A stretch of DNA of 64,000 nucleotides from Caulobacter sp. NIBR2454 (GTDB lineage: Bacteria; Pseudomonadota; Alphaproteobacteria; Caulobacterales; Caulobacteraceae), in NCBI RefSeq assembly GCF_027474405.1, contig NZ_CP114871.1, forward strand, positions 3,419,001 to 3,483,000. Reading direction: 5' to 3'. Below, in pieces: positions 24,064 to 31,955 of this stretch; positions within the stretch are counted from its first letter, which is position 1; each line of letters begins with the position of its first letter. The notes beneath the pieces are model-generated. The model searched no databases and was not told the origin of the DNA. It saw nothing but the letters and a program-made list of their open reading frames with translations. A program made the position numbers and the translations under genes.

Positions 24064-24998
24064 GCGGATTTGGCCCGCTTGGGGATCAGGTGGACGATGA
24101 GCGCCAGAACTGATCCCACCGCCAGCCCGAATACCCCATAGGCCGCGGCCATGGCCGCCCAACCGGTGGCGGCGCCGACGCCCGGAACGGTCGCGGCGGC
24201 ATGGCCGATCGCCTCGACCCCATGCTCGACCGCCGAGACGCCAAAATGGTCGAGCCCGTGGACTAAGATGCCGCCGCCGACCCAGAGCATGGCGGCGGTG
24301 CCCACATAGGTCAGGGCGTTCATGACGCCGGGCATCCCCTTGACCAGGCCGCGTCCGATCGCCCGGGTCAGGGCGGCTTTGCGTTCGGCCATGTGCAGAC
24401 CGATGTCGTCCATCTTCACGATGAAGGCGACGACGCCATAGACGAGCACGGTGATCAAAACGCCCACCGCGGCCAAGGCCGCCGCCTGGATCGCCAGAGG
24501 GCGATCGGCCACTTCCGACAGGGCGATGGCCATGATCTCGGCCGACAAGATCAGGTCCGTGCGGATGGCCCCGCCGACCTTCTGCGCCTCCAAATCCTTG
24601 GCGCTGAGCGCCAGGTCGTCTGTGGGGTCATGATCGCCGTGCGGATTGAGCGCCTCGATGATCTTCTCGCTGGCTTCAAAACACAGATAGGCGCCGCCGC
24701 ACATCAAGATCGGCGTCACCGCCCAGGGGGCCAGGGCGCTCAGCAAAAGCGCGCCCGGCAGCAGGAAGATCATTTTGTTGCGAAGGGAGCCGACCGCGAT
24801 CTTGGCGACGATCGGCAGTTCGCGGTCGGGGGTGAAGCCCATGGCGTAACCGGGGGTCACGGCGGTGTCGTCCACCACAACCCCGATGGCCTTGGAGCCG
24901 GCCTTGCCGGCGGCGCCGGCGACATCGTCCACCGAGGCGGCGGCGATCTTGGCGATCCCGGCCACGTCATCCAAAAGTGCGAACAGTCCCGACGCCAT
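24060..24998 (-). CDS. yedI: DUF808 family inner-membrane protein (YedI-like)
   Basis: A 312-residue membrane protein. The N-terminus ASGLFALLDDVAGIAK, then DDVAGAAGKAGSKA and GVVVDDTAVTPGYAMGF are diagnostic of the DUF808/YedI family. Five or more hydrophobic segments follow. The ATG at 24998 was chosen because it opens on this conserved N-terminus; the longer frame to 25103 is not conserved. Function is unknown. It converges on the exported propeller gene, with overlapping stop codons. Confidence 0.88.
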   Translation of the reverse strand: MASGLFALLDDVAGIAKIAAASVDDVAGAAGKAGSKAIGVVVDDTAVTPGYAMGFTPDRELPIVAKIAVGSLRNKMIFLLPGALLLSALAPWAVTPILMCGGAYLCFEASEKIIEALNPHGDHDPTDDLALSAKDLEAQKVGGAIRTDLILSAEIMAIALSEVADRPLAIQAAALAAVGVLITVLVYGVVAFIVKMDDIGLHMAERKAALTRAIGRGLVKGMPGVMNALTYVGTAAMLWVGGGILVHGLDHFGVSAVEHGVEAIGHAAATVPGVGAATGWAAMAAAYGVFGLAVGSVLALIVHLIPKRAKSA

Positions 24999-25148
24999 CC
25001 GGCTCTCCAAGCGCTTGCAGTCATAAGGCCGCGGCCGTGGGTTAGGCGGTCGAGCCTGGAGCGTAAAGCCCAAGCCAATGCCTTCGCGCCGAAACGAAAA
25101 CATCCAGCCACGTATTGTGTTGCTGAATGATCAGGAGGGCGCGCGCCC

Positions 25149-25391
25149 ATGTCGCCTAAGCAGACCGCATCGCAGCAACGCTACTTCGTGCGCTTGGCCG
25201 GCGCAGGCCATGAACGCGGACAGACCGTCATCGCCGAAAGTGTCGAGGAGGCGGCCGTCGCCTTCTTGGAGCTTGGGCCGGACGGTCAGGACCAAGACGA
25301 GGTGCGCATCATCGTGCGCCCCTGCGACGAGGGCCGCGATCACTGCCTGACCATCGATCTGATGAGCGGCGAGGCGCGCGCCTGCGATTGA
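25149..25391 (+). CDS. Small protein, possibly DUF5961-like
   Basis: An 80-residue acidic protein with a compact alpha/beta pattern (RYFVRLAGAGH, SVEEAAVAFLE, VRIIVRPCDEG, LTIDLMSGEA). The central and C-terminal pattern recalls the DUF5961 family of alphaproteobacteria, but I cannot confirm this. It has GGAGG at 25134-25138, ten bases before the start. It is divergent from the DUF808 gene. Function is unknown. Confidence 0.65.
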   Translation: MSPKQTASQQRYFVRLAGAGHERGQTVIAESVEEAAVAFLELGPDGQDQDEVRIIVRPCDEGRDHCLTIDLMSGEARACD

Positions 25392-25448
25392 AACCATCAG
25401 CCGCAGGTCCGCGAGAAGAAACAGGCGCACAGACCTAGGCGCGCCGCC

Positions 25449-26546
25449 TCACCCGCGGCGCGGCGGGGCCGCGATCATCGACGCCTTGGCGTCCTTGCGG
25501 CCAAAGGCTTGGCGAAGGCGCTTTTGAGCCCCGCGAAGCCGCACCTCCGTCGATCCCAGACGCGCAAGCTCCAGGAGCGCACGCTCCTCATCACCGGTGA
25601 GGACCCGCGGCCGCCGGTCGATGACGCATAGCGAGCCCACCGGATAGCCGTCGTCATCAAGGATCGGGGCGCCGGCGTAGAATCGAAAGCCATCATCGGT
25701 CGCCACGGCCGGATTGTCGCAAAAGCGCGGATCGGCCGAGAGGTCCTCCACCGAGAAGACGTCCTTGCGCATCAGGGTGTAGTTGCAAAACGCCCAGCTT
25801 CGCGGCGTCTCGGCCATCTCCAGGCCCAGGCGCGACTTGAACCACTGGCGCGTGGGGGTCAGCAGGGTCACCAGCGAGATGGGCGCGTTCAACGCCCGGG
25901 CCGCAAGCCAGGTCAGCCGGTCAAAGGCCTCCTCAGGGGGTGTATCGAGCAGACCTGTGCGCTCCAGAGCCACCAGCCGATGCGCCTCATTGAGAGCGAG
26001 AGGAAACGGCGCGGCCGCGGCCATGTCCGCACCCCTGGAGAGAATCCGCCTCACCTCTTGGATCGCCGCTTGGGGCGTGTCGACGACAACGGCCTTCGAC
26101 AGCTCCGCGTCAAGCGGCGCTCCGACGATGACGACTTGCCGCGACGGCGCCTCGGCCGACAGGCTGCGCAGCAGCTCCAGGCGCGCGGGATCGGCGTCCG
26201 TGACGTCGGCGACGACGAGGCCAGGACGAAGCTGATGAATGGCGGCCCGGGCTGCTTGCGTCTCGCCCAACACCTCCACCTCGCCTTCGGCCAGGCTCGT
26301 CGCCAGGTCCTGATAGAGCGCGGCGAGCCCTTGCGGGACGGCCACAACCACCCGCGCCGACGGCAAGGCGGCGTTGGGCGCTGGCGCGTCGATCAAACCC
26401 TCGACGTCGGCCCGGTACACCCGGCGGTGCCCCCCAGGCGTCTTCCATGAGGGCACCGAGCCGCCCTCGATCAGCAACTGGGCCGTGCGGGTCGATACAC
26501 CGAGAATCTTCGCGGCCTCGGCAGTCGTCAGGATGTCCTTGTCCAT
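25449..26546 (-). CDS. Excisionase-type HTH plus GAF domain regulator
   Basis: A 365-residue protein. Residues 1-55 form a MerR/excisionase-type helix-turn-helix (TTAEAAKILGVSTRTAQLLI, then TPGGHRRVYRADVE). Residues about 70-155 look like a receiver-like alpha/beta region, and residues about 170-330 form a GAF domain (SLVTLLTPTRQWFKSRLGL, ETPRSWAFCNYTL, FYAGAPILDDDG). No kinase, cyclase or output enzyme follows, so it is probably a ligand- or redox-responsive DNA-binding protein. The ATG at 26546 was chosen over the longer frame. Three 9-bp direct repeats lie about 85-110 bases upstream and may be its binding sites. Confidence 0.8.
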   Translation of the reverse strand: MDKDILTTAEAAKILGVSTRTAQLLIEGGSVPSWKTPGGHRRVYRADVEGLIDAPAPNAALPSARVVVAVPQGLAALYQDLATSLAEGEVEVLGETQAARAAIHQLRPGLVVADVTDADPARLELLRSLSAEAPSRQVVIVGAPLDAELSKAVVVDTPQAAIQEVRRILSRGADMAAAAPFPLALNEAHRLVALERTGLLDTPPEEAFDRLTWLAARALNAPISLVTLLTPTRQWFKSRLGLEMAETPRSWAFCNYTLMRKDVFSVEDLSADPRFCDNPAVATDDGFRFYAGAPILDDDGYPVGSLCVIDRRPRVLTGDEERALLELARLGSTEVRLRGAQKRLRQAFGRKDAKASMIAAPPRRG

Positions 26547-26884
26547 CTGGCCTTTTCGTCCCTGGCCCGCCTGGCGGACGCTCGCGATGATCCTCCCTAT
26601 CAAGTCAAAAGGGGTTGGGCAAAATATTAGTATTGATGGATTTGATAGATTTGATACCGATGTGCCGCCGCTGGCCCCCGGGCTGCTTTGCGGCGCTCCT
26701 CGCAGCAGGCGACGGGGCTTAGCCGCCGGAAGCGCGTGACGCGGGCCCGGCTTTCACTGGCGTGTACCTGGTCTTGCCGGGCGCGATCGCCGGCTTCGTC
26801 CACCGACGGGGCCGCGAACGCCCGCTCGTGGGCGCGCGCCTTCGGGGCGATGCGATCGCCTGCGATGAGAATGGATGAGCACTG
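26547..26884. other. Divergent intergenic region between GAF regulator and GMC oxidoreductase
   Basis: About 340 bases. It contains an AT-rich island at 26617-26656 with three 9-bp iterons, unusual for this GC-rich DNA. The rest (26660-26880) has only overlapping weak frames on both strands that I could not support as genes. Confidence 0.5.
26630..26656. promoter_or_regulatory. Three tandem 9-bp iterons, GATTTGATA type
   Basis: The plus strand reads GTATTGATG, GATTTGATA, GATTTGATA in consecutive 9-bp units. The last two are identical and the first matches the TTGAT core. Nine-base spacing places the repeats nearly on one face of the helix. The position upstream of an excisionase-type HTH gene suggests operator iterons. 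Confidence 0.5.
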
Positions 26885-28468
26885 ATGAATGACGCCGCAC
26901 CTTCCAAGGCCGGATCGGCCGCCACCGCACCAGCACAGCAATATGACGTGATCGTCTGCGGCGCGGGGTCGTCAGGCTCGGTCGTCGCCTCGCGCCTGTC
27001 GGAGAACCCGGACGTGAAGGTCTTGCTTTTGGAGGCGGGTCCGGACGACGAGGCCCAAACCGTGCTCGACCCGGCCCAGTGGCCGTTAAATTTGGGCTCT
27101 GAACGCGATTGGGGCTTTCAGGCCGAGCCCAGCGCGCACGTCAACGGCCGGTCCTTGTCGATGTCCATGGGCAAGGGCCTGAGCGGCGGATCTAGCGTCA
27201 ACGTCATGGTCTGGGCGCGCGGCCACAAAACCGACTGGGACGGCTACGCCGCCGAGGTCGGCGACGAGGCTTGGAACTATGAGAACGTCCTTGGCGTCTA
27301 TCGGCGGATCGAGAACTGGCGCGGAGCCCCCGACGCCGCGCGACGGGGCTCGTCCGGGCCGGTCTGGGTCGAGCAGCCCGCCGATCCTAGTCCCGTGGCT
27401 CTGGCCATGCTCGAGGCCGCCAAGGAGGTGGGGGTGCCGACCTTCGACAGCCCCAACGGCGAGATGATGGAGGGGCCCGGCGGGGCGGCCATCACCGAGA
27501 TGCTTGTGCGCGACGGTCGGCGAAACTCCCTCTATCGGGCCTATGTGCGCCCCAACCGTGATCGCCCCAACCTGACGGTGATCACCGGGGCTCAGGTCCT
27601 GCGCGTCATCCTCGAGCAAGGTCGCGCGGTCGGCGTGGAAGTCCTGCACCAGGGCCAGACGCTCAAGATCGGCGCTCGGCACGAGGTCGTCCTTAGCCTT
27701 GGCGCCATGCACACGCCCAAGGTCCTCATGCAATCTGGCGTCGGCGAGCGCCAGGAGTTGGGGCGCGTTGGCATCGCGGTGGCCCGTCACCTGCCTGGGG
27801 TCGGCGCCAACCTGCAAGACCATGTCTCGTTTGGTTGCATATGGGAATACAACGAGCCCCTAGCGCCCCGAAACAGCGGCAGCGAGGCGACCCTCTACTG
27901 GAAGAGCCGGCCCGAGCTTGAGGCGCCCGATCTGCTGTTTTGCCAGGTTGAGTTTCCCGTCCCCAGCGACCGGACGGCGGCGCGGGGCGCGCCCTTGAAC
28001 GGCTGGACGATGTTCGCCGGCCTGGCTCACCCCAAGAGCCGGGGTCGTGTGCGCCTGGGCGGCGCCGATCCAACCGCTCCGGTGCGCATCGATGCGGGCA
28101 TGCTGTCGGACCCGGAAGACCTGCGCTCGGCCCTGGCCTGCGTGAAGCTTTGCCGCGAGTTGGGCGCAGCCCGTGCATTTGGCCCCTTCGTGCGCGGCGA
28201 GGCGCTCCCTGGCGACCTGACCGGCGCGGCCCTGGAGGAGTTCGTGCGCGACGCGGCCGTGACCTACTGGCACCAAAGCTGCACCGCCAGGATGGGAACC
28301 GATGATCTTTCGGTCGTCGACGCGCGCTTGCGGGTGCATGGGATCGAGGGCCTGCGCGTGGCTGATGCTTCGGTCTTCCCACGGGTGCCGACGGGCAACA
28401 CCCAAGCGCCCTGCGCCGTCGTCGGCGAACAGGCCGCGCGCATGATCCGCGAGGATCACGGTCTCTAG
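26885..28468 (+). CDS. GMC family FAD-dependent oxidoreductase
   Basis: A 527-residue glucose-methanol-choline oxidoreductase. The FAD-binding GAGSSG is at residues 26-31 and the GMC signature region GLSGGSSVNVMVWARGHKTDW is near residue 97. The C-terminal catalytic block WHQSCTARMG carries the active His, followed by the second conserved block HGIEGLRVADASVFP and TGNTQAP. It oxidises an alcohol substrate; choline dehydrogenase-like and aryl-alcohol enzymes share these motifs, so the substrate is open. No signal peptide is seen. A large hairpin follows the stop codon. Confidence 0.9.
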   Translation: MNDAAPSKAGSAATAPAQQYDVIVCGAGSSGSVVASRLSENPDVKVLLLEAGPDDEAQTVLDPAQWPLNLGSERDWGFQAEPSAHVNGRSLSMSMGKGLSGGSSVNVMVWARGHKTDWDGYAAEVGDEAWNYENVLGVYRRIENWRGAPDAARRGSSGPVWVEQPADPSPVALAMLEAAKEVGVPTFDSPNGEMMEGPGGAAITEMLVRDGRRNSLYRAYVRPNRDRPNLTVITGAQVLRVILEQGRAVGVEVLHQGQTLKIGARHEVVLSLGAMHTPKVLMQSGVGERQELGRVGIAVARHLPGVGANLQDHVSFGCIWEYNEPLAPRNSGSEATLYWKSRPELEAPDLLFCQVEFPVPSDRTAARGAPLNGWTMFAGLAHPKSRGRVRLGGADPTAPVRIDAGMLSDPEDLRSALACVKLCRELGAARAFGPFVRGEALPGDLTGAALEEFVRDAAVTYWHQSCTARMGTDDLSVVDARLRVHGIEGLRVADASVFPRVPTGNTQAPCAVVGEQAARMIREDHGL

Positions 28469-28484
28469 GGCCCGCCCGCCAAGG

Positions 28485-28519
28485 CGATCGTCCGGCGCCG
28501 GGGGGCGGCCGGACGGTCG
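28485..28519 (+). terminator. Hairpin downstream of the GMC oxidoreductase gene
   Basis: Arms CGATCGTCCGGC (28485-28496) and GCCGGACGGTCG (28508-28519) pair over 12 positions with one mismatch (G-T type), with an 11-base loop. There is no T-run directly after it, so it may stabilise the 3' end or act as a weak terminator. Confidence 0.45.
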
Positions 28520-28567
28520 CCCCATACCGTTTTCCCGCCGCTCGCCGGCCAGCCTCCTTTAGTGATC

Positions 28568-29341
28568 ATGTTCCTTAAACACAGCTTCAATGAAGCGGGC
28601 CCTGAAGCGCAGGGCGGGCCCTGCGCCCATCCATCCCGCGTGCTCGTCGCGGGCGTTCCCGGCCAAGCCCGCGCCGCCATAGCCGACTATCTGACCGAGC
28701 GGCGCTGCGCGGCCTTTTGCTGCACGCCCGACCAAGCGGCCGAACAGGTGTCGCGCATCTCCGCCAGCCTGGTCATCCTCGACCTGCGCGGCCGGCCCTA
28801 TGACGACCTTGAGTCTCTCTTGTCGGTACGCCGCCAGTCGCGCGCGCCGTTGATCATGGTCGGCGGTCGAGGCAAGGACGCCTTCGATCGCGCTCTTGCC
28901 CTGGAGCTGGGGGCCGACGACGTCATGGGCGAGCCGCTCGATCTTCGCGAATTGCTCGCCCGCGCCAGGGCCATCCTCCGGCGCCAAGACCTGGCGCGCC
29001 GCGGCGGCGACGGCGCGCCGACAGGCGGATACCGTTTTGCCGGCTGGGAGCTTCGGCGCGCAATGCGCGTGCTGACCGATCCGGCCGGCCGCGTCGTGCC
29101 TCTGAGCCGAGCCGATCACACGCTCTTGGTGGCGCTCTTGGAGGCGCCGCGGCGGGTGCTGACACGCGCGCAGTTGATCTCGGCGACACGCGCCCATGAC
29201 GACGCCTTCGACCGCAGCATCGACGTCCAGGTGCTGCGCCTGCGGCGCAAGCTAGAGGATGACCCCCGCAGGCCCAGCTTGATCCGCACCGAGCGCGGCG
29301 TCGGCTATGTTCTGGACGCTGCGGTGGAGCGCCTGTTCTAG
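28568..29341 (+). CDS. OmpR/PhoB-type regulator with degenerate receiver domain
   Basis: A 257-residue protein with an N-terminal receiver-like domain (about residues 24-140) and a C-terminal winged helix (about 155-250: VPLSRADHTLLVALLEAPRRVLTR, IDVQVLRLRRKLEDDP, IRTERGVGYVLD). Asp72 in VILDLRG is at the phosphoacceptor position. However, the acidic pair normally at the start of the receiver is replaced by AGVPG, and the conserved lysine near the end is replaced by glutamate (GEPLDLREL). It probably acts without canonical phosphorylation. The ATG at 28568 is used; a GTG six bases earlier is in frame. No sensor kinase is adjacent. Confidence 0.83.
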   Translation: MFLKHSFNEAGPEAQGGPCAHPSRVLVAGVPGQARAAIADYLTERRCAAFCCTPDQAAEQVSRISASLVILDLRGRPYDDLESLLSVRRQSRAPLIMVGGRGKDAFDRALALELGADDVMGEPLDLRELLARARAILRRQDLARRGGDGAPTGGYRFAGWELRRAMRVLTDPAGRVVPLSRADHTLLVALLEAPRRVLTRAQLISATRAHDDAFDRSIDVQVLRLRRKLEDDPRRPSLIRTERGVGYVLDAAVERLF

Positions 29342-29419
29342 GCAGGCAGGGCCGGCGCGGCTGGTGGCCGGGTGGTTGCAGGGCGAGCCCAAGCTCTTAG
29401 CGGTTTGACGCCTCGTCGA

Positions 29420-30304
29420 TCACCGGCCGTCGCCATCGCGCAGCCCAGCGTGTTTATTGGCCCGCCCATCCCAACCGATCCGTTCGAGGAAGCCTTCGAG
29501 CAAGGCGGTGACGGCGGCGGGACGCTCCAGAGTGGAGGTGTGGCCGCAGTCGCCGATGACGGCCAACTGGGCGTTCATCAGCTCGGCCATGATCCTGCTC
29601 TCCTCAGCCGGTCGGGCAAGGTCGGCGGCGCCGGCGATCACCAGGGTGGGCGCCGAAATGCGCCTCAGCATCGGCAGATCGTCGGGTCGGTCGAAGATCA
29701 GCCGCCCCAGCGGCGCGATCGATCCCTTGAGGGTTTCTTGCGTGAAGCTATCCATGGTCTGGCGCAGCTGACGCACCAGATCGGGCTGAGCGCTCGGAAC
29801 GTTGGGGCCAAAGAAGAGCGGGGTGACCACGCGGGCGGTCTCCTCATCGATCCGGCCGGTGGCCTCGACGCGGTCCAACATGGCCCCATAGGCGGCGCGC
29901 TTTGGCGCCGGCTCTTGGCCCAGATAGGTGTTGAGCATGACAAGCCCCGCCACGCGCTCGGGCGCCATGGCGGCCAGATGGGCGGCCCACATTCCACCCA
30001 GGGACAGACCGACGACCACGCAGCGCTCGACGCCCCGCGCGTCGAGGAGCGCTAGCATATGGCCGGCGATGTCAGCCAGGGACGCCGTCCCGGACGGCAG
30101 GGGCCCAGAGCCGCCGTGCCCCCACATGTCGGGGGCGAGCACGCGGCGCCCGCGTGCGAGGGCGGGTATCTGCGGCGCCCACATGGTCTGGTCCCACAAA
30201 AAGCCATGACCAAGCAGAACGGCGGGGCCTTCCCCCCTCTCGATCAGCGACAGGTGCTGGCCGCCGACGGCGACCTTCAGGTCATGGCGGATGACGTCGT
30301 CCAT
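29420..30304 (-). CDS. Alpha/beta hydrolase
   Basis: A 294-residue hydrolase. The nucleophile elbow GLSLGG has Ser101, the oxyanion strand is LLGHGFLWDQTMW near residue 31, the acid is probably in IAGAADLARP (near 229), and His is in GDCGHTSTLERP (near 257). The pattern resembles beta-ketoadipate enol-lactone hydrolase and related epoxide or ester hydrolases. No signal peptide is present, so it is cytoplasmic. It is transcribed away from the OhrR-like gene region and has no clear operon partner. Confidence 0.87.
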   Translation of the reverse strand: MDDVIRHDLKVAVGGQHLSLIERGEGPAVLLGHGFLWDQTMWAPQIPALARGRRVLAPDMWGHGGSGPLPSGTASLADIAGHMLALLDARGVERCVVVGLSLGGMWAAHLAAMAPERVAGLVMLNTYLGQEPAPKRAAYGAMLDRVEATGRIDEETARVVTPLFFGPNVPSAQPDLVRQLRQTMDSFTQETLKGSIAPLGRLIFDRPDDLPMLRRISAPTLVIAGAADLARPAEESRIMAELMNAQLAVIGDCGHTSTLERPAAVTALLEGFLERIGWDGRANKHAGLRDGDGR

Positions 30305-30410
30305 AGCGCGTTCTCCTTTGGCTTTGCGCCAAGGGAGTGACCCGCTGCTGTTACGGGACGGCTACGCGAACGGCCCGCCAGGTTTCGGATGAAACAGCCG
30401 CGAGCCCCGC

Positions 30411-30890
30411 TCACTCGGCCTGGGGGCCGTCCGGCGCCCAGCGGCCGATCTTGCCGTAGAGGGTGTCGCGAAGGTCGCGGATCTTGTGGTTGAGCGCCCC
30501 CAGGTCGGCGGGAGTTTGACCGGAGGCGGCCAGAAGCGCTTGGCCCAGACAGCCTGATCGATCTCGCATCGCCCGACCCGCATCGGTCAGTTCGACGATC
30601 ACCTGACGCGCGTTGGCGGGGTTGCGCGTGCGACGCACCAGTTGGGCCGTCTCAAGCCTTTGAAGGAGCGGCGTCAAGGTGCTGGGCTCAAGCGCCAGAT
30701 GTTCGGCGATCTCGCCCACGGTCCGGCCTTCCTGAAGCCAAAGGACATTGAGCACCAAGTACTGCGGATAGGTCAGGCCCAGCTCGTCCAGGAGCGGCTT
30801 ATAGGCCCGCTGAATGGCGATGCCCGCCGAATAGATAGCGTAGCAAAGCTGATCTTCGAGAGGCGGTGGGGCGGTTGGGCTGGGGGTCAT
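30411..30890 (-). CDS. MarR family regulator, OhrR-like
   Basis: A 159-residue winged-helix repressor. LEDQLCYAIYSA carries Cys16 at the position of the peroxide-sensing cysteine of OhrR, and YKPLLDELGLTYPQYLVLNVLW plus LALEPSTLTPLLQRLE match OhrR closely. A second cysteine in RDRSGCLGQALL could be the resolving cysteine of two-Cys OhrR. No ohr gene is adjacent; instead the divergent neighbour is an exported alpha/beta hydrolase. Two perfect 12-bp palindromes lie between them and are likely its operators. The ATG at 30890 was chosen; a GTG at 30902 is in frame. Confidence 0.88.
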   Translation of the reverse strand: MTPSPTAPPPLEDQLCYAIYSAGIAIQRAYKPLLDELGLTYPQYLVLNVLWLQEGRTVGEIAEHLALEPSTLTPLLQRLETAQLVRRTRNPANARQVIVELTDAGRAMRDRSGCLGQALLAASGQTPADLGALNHKIRDLRDTLYGKIGRWAPDGPQAE

Positions 30891-30915
30891 GAAACGGCTC
30901 ACGCAGAAAAATCAG

Positions 30916-30927
30916 TTATCGCGATAA
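30916..30927. promoter_or_regulatory. Palindrome TTATCGCGATAA, site 1 (candidate MarR operator)
   Basis: A perfect 12-bp palindrome 25 bases upstream of the MarR-family start codon. The same sequence recurs 52 bases away on the hydrolase side. Autoregulation by MarR proteins through such paired palindromes is common. Confidence 0.7.
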
Positions 30928-30967
30928 TTATAGCTTGCGCCCCGCGAAACGCCAGGCTAACTAACAT

Positions 30968-30979
30968 TTATCGCGATAA
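30968..30979. promoter_or_regulatory. Palindrome TTATCGCGATAA, site 2 (candidate MarR operator)
   Basis: Second perfect copy, 70 bases upstream of the exported hydrolase gene. Centre-to-centre spacing from site 1 is 52 bp, about five helical turns, so both sites lie on the same DNA face. Confidence 0.7.
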
Positions 30980-31049
30980 TTGTTGTCGCGAACGGGAGCG
31001 GGCCGCCGGCCGTCGATCTCGACCGCGACAGATTTCAAGGAGCAACGCC

Positions 31050-31841
31050 ATGACGATCAAATCCGCCATCATCGCCGCCGCCGCCGCCACCGCCGTCTTC
31101 GGCGCCGCGCAGGCCCAACAGCCTAAGACCCCTTCAGCCGCCCCAGCGGTCAAGAATGTCGTCCTGGTCCATGGGGCCTTCGCCGACGGCTCGGGCTGGC
31201 GCGGCGTCTATGACGAACTGACCAGCCGAGGCTACAAGGTCAGCATCGTCCAAAACCCCCTGACCTCCTTGGCCGACGACGTGGCCGCGACTCGCCGCGT
31301 ACTGGCCCGTCAGGACGGCCCCGCCATCCTGGTCGGCCACTCCTACGGCGGCACGGTGATCACCCAAGCCGGCTCGGGCGCCGACGTGGCCGGTCTGGTC
31401 TATGTGGCGGCCCTGGCCCCCGACACCGGAGAATCCACCGGCGACCAGTTCGCCCAAATTCCGGCCCCTCCCGGCTTCGTCATCGAACCGCAGGCCGACG
31501 GCTTTGGCTTCGTCAACGGCCCCAAGTTCAAGAGCGGCTTCGCCGCTGATGTGAGCGACGCCGACGCCGCTTTCATGCGCGACAGCCAGGTGCCGATCGC
31601 CATGTCGGCCTTCGGCGACAAGGTCACCAAGGCCGCCTGGCGCGCCAAGCCCAGCTGGTTCGTCGTGGCGACCGAGGACGGCGCCATCGATCCGGCGCTG
31701 CTGCGCAAGACGGCCAAGCGCATCGGCGCGACGACGCGAGAGGTCGAGGGCAGCCACGTGGTCTTCATCAGCAAGCCCAAGGCTGTGGCCGACGTCATCG
31801 ACGAGGCGGCCCGCCACGCCACGCACGCCGCGGCGCGCTAA
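31050..31841 (+). CDS. Exported alpha/beta hydrolase
   Basis: A 263-residue protein with a signal peptide ending near residue 22 (AVFGAAQAQ). The hydrolase core follows: VVLVHGAFADGSGW at residues 37-50, nucleophile Ser98 in VGHSYGG, and a C-terminal His in EGSHVVF. The ATG at 31050 has AAGGAG upstream; the longer frame to 30642 covers the MarR gene antisense. It is divergent from the OhrR-like gene and presumably controlled by it. Similar proteins are induced by oxidative or xenobiotic stress in some bacteria, but the substrate here is unknown. Confidence 0.88.
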   Translation: MTIKSAIIAAAAATAVFGAAQAQQPKTPSAAPAVKNVVLVHGAFADGSGWRGVYDELTSRGYKVSIVQNPLTSLADDVAATRRVLARQDGPAILVGHSYGGTVITQAGSGADVAGLVYVAALAPDTGESTGDQFAQIPAPPGFVIEPQADGFGFVNGPKFKSGFAADVSDADAAFMRDSQVPIAMSAFGDKVTKAAWRAKPSWFVVATEDGAIDPALLRKTAKRIGATTREVEGSHVVFISKPKAVADVIDEAARHATHAAAR

Positions 31842-31862
31842 GACAAAAAGTTCGACGACTCC

Positions 31863-31889
31863 GCCGGGGACGCATGGCGCGTCCCCGGC
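31863..31889 (+). terminator. Perfect 11-bp stem hairpin after the exported hydrolase gene
   Basis: Arms GCCGGGGACGC and GCGTCCCCGGC are perfect complements around the loop ATGGC, 22 bases after the stop codon. No T-run follows, so termination strength is uncertain. Confidence 0.55.
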
Positions 31890-31955
31890 GCTCTCGCGCC
31901 GCGGTCGGCCGCGCGCTATTGCAAAGCTTTATTCCCTGCGGGTTTGTAAGATTCC

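Noticed and set aside
26660..26880. Overlapping short frames on both strands before the GMC oxidoreductase
   Set aside because: None has a ribosome-binding site or recognisable sequence, and the codon bias does not favour one frame.
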